DNA of 64,000 nt, from NCBI RefSeq assembly GCF_000145235.1, contig NC_014391.1, positions 2,232,001 to 2,296,000 of the forward strand, written 5' to 3'. The notes beneath the pieces were generated by a model. It worked only from the letters and a program-made list of their open reading frames with translations. It was not told the DNA's origin and made no database searches. The first letter of the stretch is position 1. Every line of letters starts with the position of its first letter. This document shows, in pieces, positions 47,012 to 55,968 of this stretch. A program made the translations under genes and the position numbers. This DNA is from Micromonospora aurantiaca ATCC 27029 (GTDB lineage: Bacteria > Actinomycetota > Actinomycetes > Mycobacteriales > Micromonosporaceae).

Positions 47012-47017
47012 ACGTTA
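47012..47017 (-). promoter_or_regulatory. Putative -10 of a leaderless promoter for the TetR pair
   Basis: Minus-strand TAACGT, then GTAGCT, then GTG 47005: the leaderless layout again, here for a regulator. Confidence 0.5.
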
Positions 47018-47096
47018 GCGCCCCCTCGCGTGCATCCGGTGACGCCCCTCGGCCGTTTCCCCGGCGGGGTCGGAGCCGGACAGCGCGGAACGCGTC

Positions 47097-47140
47097 TTGA
47101 CAAGCGGCGGCAGGCTCAAGAAAAGTTAGGCGAAATTCGC
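47097..47140 (+). promoter_or_regulatory. Putative fadA-fadB promoter with 11-bp palindrome
   Basis: A consensus TTGACA (47097-47102) is followed after 18 bases by AAAAGT (47121-47126), a weak -10. Just downstream is the palindrome GCGAA-A-TTCGC (47130-47140), placed where a repressor would block initiation. The ribosome site GAGGAG for ATG 47168 follows. Confidence 0.45.
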
Positions 47141-47167
47141 ATGCGGGTGAGCAATGAGGAGCTTGGC

Positions 47168-48382
47168 ATGACGACCGATGCGTTCATCTACGACGCGTTG
47201 CGCACGCCGCGCGGGCGGGGCAAGCCGACCGGATCGCTGTACGGGGTGAAGCCGGTTTCGCTGATCACCGGCCTGATCGAGGAGACCCTGCGGCGGATGC
47301 CCGGCCTCGATCCGGCGCTGATCGACGACATCGTGCTCGGGGTGGTGTCCCCGCTCGGCGACCAGGGCGCCGACATCGCCCGGACCGCCGCCGTCGCCGC
47401 CGGCCTGCCCGACACGGTGGCCGGGGTCCAGCTCAACCGCTTCTGCGCCTCCGGGCTGGAGGCGGTGAACATCGCCGCGCAGAAGGTGCGCTCCGGCTGG
47501 GAGGACCTCGTCCTCGCCGGTGGCGTCGAGTCGATGTCCCGGGTGCCGATGGGCTCCGACGGCGGGGCCTGGGCGCTCGACCCGGAGGTCAACTTCACCA
47601 CCGGGTTCGTGCCGCAGGGCATCAGCGCCGACCTCATCGCCACCATCGCCGGCTTCGACCGGGAGACGGTCGACGCGTACGCGCTCCAGTCGCAGGCGCG
47701 GGCCGCGAAGGCGTGGGCCAACGGCTACTTCGCCCGGTCCGTGGTGCCGGTACGCGACCGCAACGGGCTGACCGTGCTGGACCGGGACGAGCACATCCGG
47801 GCCGACTCGACGGCGGAGAGCCTCGGCGCGCTGCGCCCCTCGTTCGCCGAGATCGGTGAGAAGGCGGGCTTCGACGCGGTCGCGTTGCAGAAGTACCACT
47901 GGGTCGAGCGCATCGAGCACGTCCACACGGCGGGCAACTCCTCCGGCATCGTCGACGGCGCCGCGCTCGTCGCGATCGGCAGCGAGGCGGCAGGCGCCGC
48001 CGCCGGTCTCACCCCGCGCGCCCGCGTCGTGGCCACAGCGCTCAGCGGCGCCGACCCCACCATCATGCTCACCGGCCCGGCCCCGGCCGCCCGCAAGGCG
48101 CTCGCGAAGGCCGGTCTCGGCGTCGACGACCTCGACCTGGTGGAGATCAACGAGGCGTTCGCCGCGGTGGTCCTGCGGTTCGTCGCCGACCTCGGCCTGA
48201 ACCCGGACATCGTCAACGCCAACGGCGGGGCGATCGCGATGGGCCACCCGCTCGGCGCGACCGGCGCCATGATCCTCGGCACGCTCGTCGACGAACTGGA
48301 ACGACGCGGCGGCCGCTACGGCCTGGCCACGCTCTGCGCGGGCGGCGGCATGGGCATCGCGACCGTGATCGAACGAATCTGA
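47168..48382 (+). CDS. fadA: Acetyl-CoA C-acyltransferase (thiolase, FadA-like)
   Basis: A 404-residue thiolase catalysing the last beta-oxidation step, release of acetyl- or propionyl-CoA. Active-site cysteine C93 in [40 protein letters not shown] with the catalytic His; [10 protein letters not shown] with the second Cys. Length typical. ATG 47168 has GAGGAG 6 bases upstream. fadB starts 10 bases after its stop, giving the alpha/beta pair of a trifunctional-like complex. Confidence 0.95.
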   Translation: MTTDAFIYDALRTPRGRGKPTGSLYGVKPVSLITGLIEETLRRMPGLDPALIDDIVLGVVSPLGDQGADIARTAAVAAGLPDTVAGVQLNRFCASGLEAVNIAAQKVRSGWEDLVLAGGVESMSRVPMGSDGGAWALDPEVNFTTGFVPQGISADLIATIAGFDRETVDAYALQSQARAAKAWANGYFARSVVPVRDRNGLTVLDRDEHIRADSTAESLGALRPSFAEIGEKAGFDAVALQKYHWVERIEHVHTAGNSSGIVDGAALVAIGSEAAGAAAGLTPRARVVATALSGADPTIMLTGPAPAARKALAKAGLGVDDLDLVEINEAFAAVVLRFVADLGLNPDIVNANGGAIAMGHPLGATGAMILGTLVDELERRGGRYGLATLCAGGGMGIATVIERI

Positions 48383-48391
48383 GGAGCACGA

Positions 48392-50539
48392 ATGGCAAAC
48401 ACCATCCGGTGGGAGCACGGCGACGACGGCATCGTGCTGCTCACCCTCGACCACCCCGGCCGCTCGGCGAACGTGATGAACGCGGAGTTCGGCGCGAGCC
48501 TGGCGGCCACCGTGGACCGGCTCGAAGCCGAGCGTGACCGGATCACCGGCGTGATCGTCACCTCGGCCAAGAAGACGTTCTTCGCCGGCGGCGACCTGGA
48601 GACCCTGGTGCGGCTCACGCCCGCCGACGCCGAGGCGTCGGCGGCCGACGCGGCCGCGCTCAAGCAGACCGTACGCCGGCTGGAGACGCTCGGCCGCCCG
48701 GTCGTCGCCGCCGTCAACGGATCGGCCCTCGGCGGCGGACTGGAACTGGCCCTGGGCTGCCACCACCGCGTCGTGCTCGACGACCCGGCCATCGAGATCG
48801 GCTTTCCCGAGGTCACGCTCGGCCTGCTGCCCGGCTGCGGCGGCGTGGTGCGTACCGTCCGGCTGCTCGGCGTCACCGCCGCGCTGACCGACTGGCTGCT
48901 GCGCGGCCAGCGCCGCCGGCCGCAGGACGCGCTCGCGCACGGGCTGGTCGACGAGTTGGCCGCCGACCGGGACGCCCTGATGGCCGCCGCCCGTGAGTGG
49001 ATCGCCGCCCACCCGGACGCGACCCAGCCGTACGACCGCAAGGGCTACCGGATGCCCGGCGGCACCCCGTCCAGCCCTGGCCTCGCGGTGCAGTTGCCGG
49101 CCATGCCCGCGCTGCTGCGCAAGCAGCTCAAGGGCGCGCCCTACCCGGCGCCCCGCAACATCCTCGCCGCCGCCGTCGAGGGCGCCCAGGTGGACCTGGA
49201 CACCGCGTTCGTCATCGAGGGGCGGTACTTCACCGAGCTGGCCACCGGCCAGGTCGCCAAGAACATGATCAAGGCGCTCTTCTTCGACCTCCAGACCGCC
49301 CGGTCCCGCACCGCCGGTGGCGACCACGAGCCGGTACGCAGCGTCGCCGTCGTCGGCGCGGGCATGATGGGCGCCGCCATCGCGTACGTCTGCGCCCGCG
49401 CCGGGATGCGGGTGGTGCTCAAGGACGTCACCGCCGAGGGTGCGGCGCGAGGCAAGGCGTACTCGGCGGGCCTGCTCGACAAGGCGGTCGCGCGGGGCCG
49501 GTCCACGCCGGAGAAGCGCGACGAGATCCTGGGCCGCATCCACGCCACCGGCGACCTCGCCGACCTGGCCGGCGTCGACCTCGCCATCGAGGCGGTCTTC
49601 GAGGACCCGGCGCTCAAGCACAAGGTGTACGCCGAGATCGAGCAGGTCGCGCCGGACGCGCTCATCGCCTCCAACACCTCCACGCTGCCCATCACGCTGC
49701 TGGCCGAGGGCGTCAGCCGGCCGGAGGAGTTCGTCGGGCTGCACTTCTTCTCCCCGGTGGACAAGATGCCGCTGGTCGAGGTGATCCGCGGGGAGCGGAC
49801 CGACGAGGCCACGCTGGGCCGCGCGCTGGGCGTCGTCCGCCAGTTGCGCAAGACGCCGATCGTGGTCAACGACAGCCGGGGCTTCTTCACCAGCCGGGTC
49901 ATCGGCACGTTCACCAACGAGGGCGTGGCGATGCTGGCCGAGGGCATCCCGGCGGCGACCATCGAGCAGGCCAGCAGCCAGGCCGGCTATCCCGCGCCGG
50001 TCCTCGCGCTGATGGACGAGCTGACCCTCACCCTGCCCCGGAAGATCCGCCAGGAGACGGCCGCCGCGACAGTGGCCGCCGGGGGCACCTGGCAGCCGCA
50101 CGCCGCCGACGCGGTGATCGACCGGATGATCGACGAGTGCGGCCGGACCGGACGCTCCGGCGGTGCCGGCTTCTACGACTACCGCGACGGGAAGCGGGCC
50201 GGGCTCTGGCCGGGGCTGCGGGAGCAGTTCGGCGGCACGAACCTGGACACGCCCTTCGAGGACCTCAAGGAGCGGATGCTCTTCATCGAGGCGATCGAGT
50301 CGGTGCGGTGCCTGGACGAGGGCGTGCTGACCTCGGTGGCCGACGCCAACGTCGGCTCGATCCTGGGCATCGGCTACCCGAGCTGGACCGGTGGCGTCCT
50401 GCAGTACGTCAACCAGTACGACGGCGGGCTGCCGGGCTTCGTGGCCCGTGCCCGGGTGCTCGCAGAGCGCTACGGCGAGCGGTTCGACCCGCCGCCGCTG
50501 CTGACGGCCATGGCCGAGCGGGGCGAACGGTTCGAGTAG
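48392..50539 (+). CDS. fadB: Enoyl-CoA hydratase/3-hydroxyacyl-CoA dehydrogenase fusion (FadB-like)
   Basis: A 715-residue bifunctional enzyme. Residues 1-200: crotonase domain with the oxyanion-loop region KKTFFAGGDLETL and catalytic glutamates E118 (GGGLELALG) and E140 (IGFPEVTLGLLPGCGG). Residues from 315: NAD-binding VAVVGAGMMGAAIAYV, catalytic His in GLHFFSPVDKMPLVE and substrate-domain motifs KTPIVVNDSRGFFTSR and GVLTSVADANVGSILGIG. It hydrates and oxidises enoyl-CoA. GAGGAG precedes the ATG. It ends 6 bases before the convergent GMC oxidoreductase gene. Confidence 0.95.
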   Translation: MANTIRWEHGDDGIVLLTLDHPGRSANVMNAEFGASLAATVDRLEAERDRITGVIVTSAKKTFFAGGDLETLVRLTPADAEASAADAAALKQTVRRLETLGRPVVAAVNGSALGGGLELALGCHHRVVLDDPAIEIGFPEVTLGLLPGCGGVVRTVRLLGVTAALTDWLLRGQRRRPQDALAHGLVDELAADRDALMAAAREWIAAHPDATQPYDRKGYRMPGGTPSSPGLAVQLPAMPALLRKQLKGAPYPAPRNILAAAVEGAQVDLDTAFVIEGRYFTELATGQVAKNMIKALFFDLQTARSRTAGGDHEPVRSVAVVGAGMMGAAIAYVCARAGMRVVLKDVTAEGAARGKAYSAGLLDKAVARGRSTPEKRDEILGRIHATGDLADLAGVDLAIEAVFEDPALKHKVYAEIEQVAPDALIASNTSTLPITLLAEGVSRPEEFVGLHFFSPVDKMPLVEVIRGERTDEATLGRALGVVRQLRKTPIVVNDSRGFFTSRVIGTFTNEGVAMLAEGIPAATIEQASSQAGYPAPVLALMDELTLTLPRKIRQETAAATVAAGGTWQPHAADAVIDRMIDECGRTGRSGGAGFYDYRDGKRAGLWPGLREQFGGTNLDTPFEDLKERMLFIEAIESVRCLDEGVLTSVADANVGSILGIGYPSWTGGVLQYVNQYDGGLPGFVARARVLAERYGERFDPPPLLTAMAERGERFE

Positions 50540-50545
50540 CGGCGG

Positions 50546-52492
50546 TCAGAGCGCGGCGGCGAGTCGCTGGGCGTTCATGTACGCGATGGCCTCCACGGAG
50601 ATCATCGGGTTGACGCCCAGCGACCCCGGGAAGGTCGACGCGTCGGCGAGGACCAGGTTGGGGACCTCCCACGTCGCGCCGTCCGGCCGGGCCACCGACG
50701 TCGCCGCGCTGCCGCCCATCCGGGCCGCGCCCATGATGTGCAGGGCGGCCATGGCGACCTGCCCGGGCGCGGTCCCCAGCGTCTCGACGTGCCGGACGAA
50801 CTCGTCGATGGAACCCGTGCCGCGTTCCCAGACCGGGCCGCGCTGGTGTCCGGACCAGAGCCGCAGCGCTCCGGCCGCCTCGACGATCCGGGCCGCGCCG
50901 GCGATCCCTGCTCGCAGATGGGCCGCGTCGTACGGGGAAAGGCGGTAGTGAACCACCGGCTCGCCGTCGCGGCCGACCCGGACCTCACCGCTGTCGCGGT
51001 CGCGGGTGATCACGCCGACCCCGGCGAGGTGCGGCAGCGCGCGCATCCGGTCCAGATGTGCCCGTCCGCCCGTCCAGCTCATGAACGACACAGCGGTGGC
51101 CGGGTTGGTGGCGGCGGTCTCGTAGATGACGCCGTAGCCGCGGCCGTCGAGGTCGGCGTGTTCGGTGGAGTACCGGGTCTGCATCCCGCCCTCCCACGGC
51201 CGGACCTCCTCGGCGAACACGCCCCACACGCCGGTCGCCGGGTGCAGGTGCAGGTGCCGGCCGATGTTCGGGTTGGTGAGCCCGGAGCGGCGGAGCAGGG
51301 CGGGTGTCTGCACGCTGCCGGCCGCGACCACCACGGCGCGGGCGCGTACGGCGACCGGGTGGCCGTCCGCGGTGCGGCCGGTCACGCCCGTCGCCCGGCC
51401 CGCTTCGACGGTGACGGTCCGCACGTCGACGCCGACGACGAGCCGCGTACCGGCGCGCTCCGCGTCGGCCAGCCAGGTCTTCGTCGCGGACCGTTTGGCG
51501 CCGATCCGGCAGCCCAGGCCGCAGCGCCCGCACTCGACACCGGTGTCGCAGCCGTCGACGTTGCGGGGCATCTCGTCGACGTGCCAGCCCAGGCGGTTCA
51601 GTCCGCGCTCCATCAGCGCGTCCCGGGAGGAGATCCGGCCGTGCTCGCGGTTGACGCCGAGCCTCGACCACACCGCGTCGAGGCAGCTGTCGTACTCGTC
51701 GGTGGCGAACTGCGGCACGCCGAGCGCGGCCCACTCCTCGCGTACCCGGACCGGGGTGGGGAACGACGTGGTGTAGTTCACCACTGTGCCCCCGCCGAGG
51801 CACTGCCCCTGGAGGAGGCTGAGCTGGCCCTCGGCGGTGGCGGCGGGGCCCGGGGCGTAGAGCCGGGACAGTCCGGACAGCTCCCCGCCGTCGAAGTCCC
51901 GGTCGTCGTAGTAGCCGCCCTTCTCGACGACGACCACGTCCAGGCCGTGCCCGGCGAGGACCGCGGCGGCAGTGCCGCCGCCGGCGCCGGATCCGACGAC
52001 GACGACGTCGCAGTCCAGCGTGGTCGGCGCGGACGGGTGGACCGGGGTCAGCGGCGGCGCGGGCGCGTCGGGCCGGACCCCGAGCGGTCCGGGGTAGCCG
52101 ATGGCGTCCCACACGGGCGAGTGCCCGGCCGGCCCCGGCGTCAGGTAGTAGGAGAGGGTGGCGGCGCCCTTGAGCGCCTGGAACAGCGCCCGTTTGGCGG
52201 TGATCCGCGAGTGGGCCAGCGCGAGCAGCGTCTTCTCCCGGCGCTCCTGCGACTGCCGGGAGAACGGCCGCGCGGAACCGCCGAGGACGAACTGGGTGGC
52301 GGGGGAGTCCCACCGGTCCAGCAGCCGCAGGAACTGCCGGACCTCGGCGGCGCGCGGATTGTGCAGGACGAGTGCGGCCATCACCTCGGTCGCGCCGAGC
52401 CGGCTGGCCGACGGGATCCCGGCGCCGTCACCCGGCGCGAACGTGTCGCAGATGCTCGCCAGGGCGGCGCGCTGGCGGTCGGACAGGTGCAC
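50546..52492 (-). CDS. GMC-type FAD alcohol oxidase (long-chain fatty alcohol oxidase-like)
   Basis: A 648-residue protein in three parts. Residues 1-150 form an N-terminal helical domain (LSDRQRAALASICDTFAPGDG) like gluconate dehydrogenase subunit 3. Then comes FAD binding with DVVVVGSGAGGGTAAAVLA (GxGxxG at 167-172), and a GMC C-terminus with HIMGAARMGG and LGVNPMISVEAIAYMNAQRL. A cysteine cluster CDTGVECGRCGLGC lies mid-protein, as in long-chain alcohol oxidases. It would oxidise primary alcohols to aldehydes. GTG 52492 has GGAGG 5 bases before it. It follows the acyl-CoA dehydrogenase gene by 32 bases, hence an operon. A sterol or glucose-type GMC substrate is less likely but possible. 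Confidence 0.85.
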   Translation of the reverse strand: MHLSDRQRAALASICDTFAPGDGAGIPSASRLGATEVMAALVLHNPRAAEVRQFLRLLDRWDSPATQFVLGGSARPFSRQSQERREKTLLALAHSRITAKRALFQALKGAATLSYYLTPGPAGHSPVWDAIGYPGPLGVRPDAPAPPLTPVHPSAPTTLDCDVVVVGSGAGGGTAAAVLAGHGLDVVVVEKGGYYDDRDFDGGELSGLSRLYAPGPAATAEGQLSLLQGQCLGGGTVVNYTTSFPTPVRVREEWAALGVPQFATDEYDSCLDAVWSRLGVNREHGRISSRDALMERGLNRLGWHVDEMPRNVDGCDTGVECGRCGLGCRIGAKRSATKTWLADAERAGTRLVVGVDVRTVTVEAGRATGVTGRTADGHPVAVRARAVVVAAGSVQTPALLRRSGLTNPNIGRHLHLHPATGVWGVFAEEVRPWEGGMQTRYSTEHADLDGRGYGVIYETAATNPATAVSFMSWTGGRAHLDRMRALPHLAGVGVITRDRDSGEVRVGRDGEPVVHYRLSPYDAAHLRAGIAGAARIVEAAGALRLWSGHQRGPVWERGTGSIDEFVRHVETLGTAPGQVAMAALHIMGAARMGGSAATSVARPDGATWEVPNLVLADASTFPGSLGVNPMISVEAIAYMNAQRLAAAL

Positions 52493-52524
52493 GGTGCCTC
52501 CGATCGACCGAAGGGCCGGGTGGG

Positions 52525-53676
52525 TCAGGACATCTGCTCGGACAGGCCGTACGTCTTGGCGATGATCTCGCGCTGGATCTCGCTGGCGCCGCCGTACACG
52601 GTGGACACGATCGCCGAGCGGACCAGGCGCTCCATGTCGAACTCGGTGGTGTAGCCGTAGCCGCCCATCATCTGCATCGCGTCCAGCGCGACGCGCCGGG
52701 CCGTCTCGGTGGCCTTGAGCTTCGCCATCGAGCTCTCCCGGGGCAGCACCGTGTCCGGTGCCTTGTCGACCTTCGCGGCGGTGTCGTAGACGAGCAGCCG
52801 GGCGCACTCGATCTCGGTGGCCAGGTCGGCCAGGCGGTGCCGGATCACCTGGAACGATCCGATCGGCCGGCGGAACTGGCGGCGGTCCTTCACGTACGCC
52901 ACCACGTCGTCGAACGCGCGCCGGGCGATGCCGAGCACCACGCTGGCGAGGATCAGCCGTTCCATGTTGAGCCCGGCCATCAGCTGCCGCCAGCCGTGGT
53001 CGACCCGGCCGACCACCGCGTCGGCGGGGAGCAGGCAGTCGGTGAAGTAGAGGTCGTTGACCTCGCGGCCGCCCATGGTGTCGATGCCGGACACGGTCAG
53101 GCCGGGCGCGCCGGCCGGGACCAGGAACATGGTCAGGCCCTGGTGGTCGCCGGCCCGGCCCGAGGTGCGCGCGACGAGCAGGATGTGCTCGGCCAGGTGG
53201 GCGTTCGAGCACCACGTCTTCTGCCCGTTGACCACCCACCCGTCGCCGCGCCGCTCGGCCCGGCAGCTCAGGTTCGCCACGTCGGAGCCGGCCTCGGGCT
53301 CGGACATCGCGACCGCCTCGACCACGCCGCGGGCCACGCCGCTGAGGATCAGCTTCTTCTGCTCCGGCGTGCCGAACCGCTGGTAGGTGGCGGCGACGAT
53401 GATCGAGGTGGTGAACCCGCCGATGGGCGCCATCGCCCGGCTGGTCTCCTCCAGGAACAGGCACAGCTCCGTCATGCCGGCGCCGCCGCCGTCGAACTCC
53501 TCCGGCAGCGACAGGCCGAGCCAGCCGAGTTCGGCCATCTTCCGGTACAGCTCCGGGCTGTGCGGTTCCCGCCCGCCGTCGGTGAGACGGTGCCGTTGCT
53601 CGCGGGTGCCGACCTCGCGGCGGCAGAAGTCCCGCACCGCCTCGACAAGTGACAGTTGCTCGTCGCTCCACTCCAC
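52525..53676 (-). CDS. Acyl-CoA dehydrogenase
   Basis: A 383-residue FAD flavoprotein making the first alpha,beta double bond of acyl-CoA. MSEPEAGSDVANLSCRA and GWVVNGQKTWCSNAHLA are the FAD/substrate signatures; FRRPIGSFQVIRHRLADLATEI and MQMMGGYGYTTEFDMERL precede the C-terminal VYGGASEIQREIIAKTYGL. The position of the usual catalytic glutamate (GGASE) is kept. GTG 53676 follows GGAGG by 8 bases. It heads an operon with the GMC oxidase and is divergent from the aldehyde dehydrogenase; the gap holds the TATCAAATGTCA site. Confidence 0.94.
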   Translation of the reverse strand: MEWSDEQLSLVEAVRDFCRREVGTREQRHRLTDGGREPHSPELYRKMAELGWLGLSLPEEFDGGGAGMTELCLFLEETSRAMAPIGGFTTSIIVAATYQRFGTPEQKKLILSGVARGVVEAVAMSEPEAGSDVANLSCRAERRGDGWVVNGQKTWCSNAHLAEHILLVARTSGRAGDHQGLTMFLVPAGAPGLTVSGIDTMGGREVNDLYFTDCLLPADAVVGRVDHGWRQLMAGLNMERLILASVVLGIARRAFDDVVAYVKDRRQFRRPIGSFQVIRHRLADLATEIECARLLVYDTAAKVDKAPDTVLPRESSMAKLKATETARRVALDAMQMMGGYGYTTEFDMERLVRSAIVSTVYGGASEIQREIIAKTYGLSEQMS

Positions 53677-53704
53677 CGCGGTACCTCCAGCGCATCGTGA
53701 GGGA

Positions 53705-53741
53705 TTGACAGCAAGGCTAAACTATCGAATATCAAATGTCA
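53705..53741. promoter_or_regulatory. Divergent promoter with TATCAAATGTCA operator
   Basis: TATCAAATGTCA (53730-53741) is identical to a site in front of gntR (55936-55947). It lies next to a consensus TTGACA (53705-53710) reading toward the aldehyde dehydrogenase gene, and on the other strand overlaps TGACAT, which with TAGCCT 16 bases on (53714-53719) could be the acyl-CoA dehydrogenase promoter. A half-similar TATCGAA precedes it (53723-53729). It is 6 bases before the AGGAGG ribosome site. Confidence 0.6.
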
Positions 53742-53752
53742 GGAGGCCGCCG

Positions 53753-55243
53753 ATGACGTCCCTCGTTGAGCACCCCCGCCGGCTGCGCGTCGTCGACCCG
53801 GTGACAGGTGAGCACCGCGCCGACTACGACATCGCCGACGACGCCGCCGTGCGCGCCGCCGTGACGCGGGCCCGCGAGGCGGCCGGCTGGTGGGCCGGGC
53901 TGGACGCCAGGCAGCGCCGCCGGCACCTGCTGGCGTACAAGGCGGCGGTCGCCGGTGGCATCGAGGAGCTGGCCGGCATCGTCCGGAGCGAGACCGGCAA
54001 GAGCCTCGCCGGGGCCCAGCTCGAGGTGATGCTCGCCGTCGAGCACCTGGACTGGGCGGCCCGGCACGCCGGGCGGGTGCTCAGGCGACGGTCGGTCTCC
54101 TCCGGCCTGCTCGCGTTCAACCAGGCCGCCTCGGTCGAGTACGTGCCGTACGGCGTGGTCGGCGTGATCGGGCCGTGGAACTACCCCGTCTACACGCCGA
54201 TGGGTGCGGTGTCGCACGCGCTCGCCGCCGGCAACGCGGTGGTGTTCAAGCCCAGCGAGTTCACCCCGGGCGTCGGGGTGTGGCTGGCCGAGCGCTGGCA
54301 CGAGCTGCTTCCCGACCACCCGGTCCTCCAGGTGGTCACCGGCGACGGCACGACCGGCGCCGCGCTGTGCCGCGCCTCGGTCGACAAGATCGCGTTCACC
54401 GGGTCGGCAGCGACCGGGCGCGCCGTCATGGCCGCCTGCGCCGAGAGCCTGACACCGGTGGTGATCGAGGGCGGCGGCAAGGACGCGCTGATCGTCACCG
54501 CCGACGCCGACCTCGACGCGGCAGCGCACGCGGCGGTCTTCGGCGGCCTGGGCAACGCCGGGCAGACGTGTGCCGGCGTCGAGCGCGTCTACGTCGAACG
54601 GTCCGTCTACGAGCCGTTCCTGGCCACGCTCACCGAGCTGGCGCGGCAGGTCCGGCCGGGTGCCGAGCCGGACGCGCCGTACGGGCCGATGACCACGCCC
54701 ACGCAGCCCGAGGTCGTGCGGCGCCACGTCACCGACGCGCTCGACCGGGGTGGCCGGGCGGTGGTCGGTGACGCGGCTTCGGTGCGGCCCCCGTTCGTGG
54801 AGCCGGTCGTGCTGACCGACGTGCCCGAGGACAGCACCGCCGTCACCGAGGAGACGTTCGGCCCGGTGCTCGTGGTCAACCCGGTGGCCGACGCGGACGA
54901 GGCGGTACGCCGCACGAACGCGACCAGCTACGGGCTCTCCGGCTCGATCTTCACCCGCGACCGCCGTCGTGGCCTCGCGCTCGCCGGGCGGCTGCGGGCC
55001 GGCGCGGTGTCGGTCAACTCGGTGCTGGGGTACGCGGGCGTGCCGTCACTGCCCTTCGGGGGCGTGGGCGACTCGGGGTTCGGGCGGGTCCACGGCGCGG
55101 ACGGCCTGCGCGAGTTCGCCCGGGCGCGATCGGTGACGTGGCAGCGGTTCCGGCCGCTGATCGAGGTGATGACGCTTCAGCCGTCCGCCGCCGCGATGAA
55201 GCGCTCGCTGGCGATGTTCGCGTGGCGTCATGGCCGCCGGTGA
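53753..55243 (+). CDS. NAD(P)-dependent aldehyde dehydrogenase
   Basis: A 496-residue ALDH. IGPWNYPVYTPMGAVSHALAAG (139-160) with oxyanion N143, VFKPSEF, FTGSAATGRAV, general base E239 (VVIEGGGKDA, normally ELGGK) and nucleophile C273 (GNAGQTCAGVERVYV), then VTEETFGPVLVV and SLPFGGVGDSGFGR. Full length. The IEGGGK form departs slightly from the usual ELGGK. It would turn aldehyde ends of isoprene oligomers into acids, the job OxiAB does in Streptomyces K30, where the oxiB here is decayed. AGGAGG sits 6 bases before the ATG. It ends 1 base from the convergent gntR. Confidence 0.93.
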   Translation: MTSLVEHPRRLRVVDPVTGEHRADYDIADDAAVRAAVTRAREAAGWWAGLDARQRRRHLLAYKAAVAGGIEELAGIVRSETGKSLAGAQLEVMLAVEHLDWAARHAGRVLRRRSVSSGLLAFNQAASVEYVPYGVVGVIGPWNYPVYTPMGAVSHALAAGNAVVFKPSEFTPGVGVWLAERWHELLPDHPVLQVVTGDGTTGAALCRASVDKIAFTGSAATGRAVMAACAESLTPVVIEGGGKDALIVTADADLDAAAHAAVFGGLGNAGQTCAGVERVYVERSVYEPFLATLTELARQVRPGAEPDAPYGPMTTPTQPEVVRRHVTDALDRGGRAVVGDAASVRPPFVEPVVLTDVPEDSTAVTEETFGPVLVVNPVADADEAVRRTNATSYGLSGSIFTRDRRRGLALAGRLRAGAVSVNSVLGYAGVPSLPFGGVGDSGFGRVHGADGLREFARARSVTWQRFRPLIEVMTLQPSAAAMKRSLAMFAWRHGRR

Positions 55244-55244
55244 C

Positions 55245-55925
55245 TCACTCGTTCCACACGCCCAGGCCGTCCAGGTGCTTGACCAGCCGCTCCGCGCCGT
55301 CGGTGAAGTGCCGGGCCATGACCGGCCGGACCGCCTCCGGGTCGCCCGCCGCGAGCGCGTCGAGCAGCGCCTCGTGATCGGCGACCATGCCGGCCCGCCA
55401 CTCCGCGTCCGCGGCGTAGAACCGCGACGGCGTGTAGCGGGTCACGGTGCGCAGCAGCCAGGACAGCTTGCGTGCGTCGGCGAGCCGGTTGATCCGGCGG
55501 TGGAACTCGTATTCGAGCTGCTCGACCCGGCTGACCTGCCGGGCCTGGGCGGCGCGGCGCAGCCGCTCGTGCTGCTGCCGCAGGTCGTCGAGCTGCTCCG
55601 GGGTGATGCTGACGGCGACCCGGGCGGCCAGCTCACCGGCGATGTGGCCCTGGAGGCTGAACACGTCGATGATGTCCTGCCGCGACAGCGGCGCCACCAC
55701 GTGCCCGCGACGCGGTTGCAGCTCGACCATGTCCTCCGCGCGCAGCATCAGCAGCGCCTCGCGTACCGGCGTGATGCTCAGCCCGGTCTCCTGGGCGACC
55801 TCTTCGAGCCGGATGCGTTCGCCGGGGCGCAGCTGGCCGGACATGATCCGATCGCGCAGCAGGCTCGCCACGGTCTCGGAGAGCTGGGGCTGAGAGACGT
55901 TCTGGATCCTGCCGCGGTCCGCCAC
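55245..55925 (-). CDS. GntR-family transcriptional regulator, FCD subfamily
   Basis: A 226-residue regulator. Winged-helix HTH: LRDRIMSGQLRPGERIRLEEVAQETG / SITPVREALLML (about 23-64), wing RRGHVVAPLS. The C-terminal FCD effector domain (about 85-220) is all-helical, with the metal-binding type residues of YEFHRRINRLADARKL and a later HFTDGAERL. Start GTG 55925. Divergent from the enoyl-CoA hydratase operon by 43 bp, with TATCAAATGTCAAATGTCA between them, and convergent with the aldehyde dehydrogenase gene. A carboxylate or acyl-CoA effector would be usual for FCD proteins. Confidence 0.92.
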   Translation of the reverse strand: MADRGRIQNVSQPQLSETVASLLRDRIMSGQLRPGERIRLEEVAQETGLSITPVREALLMLRAEDMVELQPRRGHVVAPLSRQDIIDVFSLQGHIAGELAARVAVSITPEQLDDLRQQHERLRRAAQARQVSRVEQLEYEFHRRINRLADARKLSWLLRTVTRYTPSRFYAADAEWRAGMVADHEALLDALAAGDPEAVRPVMARHFTDGAERLVKHLDGLGVWNE

Positions 55926-55935
55926 CAGCCCAGGG

Positions 55936-55954
55936 TATCAAATGTCAAATGTCA
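55936..55954. promoter_or_regulatory. Double TATCAAATGTCA-type operator
   Basis: TATCAAATGTCA (55936-55947) runs into a second TCAAATGTCA (55945-55954), giving overlapping direct repeats with a 9-base period between gntR and the enoyl-CoA hydratase gene. The 12-mer is identical to that at 53730-53741. Read on the minus strand it contains TTGACATTTGATA, which may double as -35 of gntR, allowing autoregulation. Confidence 0.6.
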
Positions 55955-55968
55955 GAACAGGAGCGCCG

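Noticed and set aside
47126-50101. A 991-codon minus-strand frame opposite fadA and fadB
   Set aside because: An antisense shadow of two well-supported beta-oxidation genes; no conserved segment.
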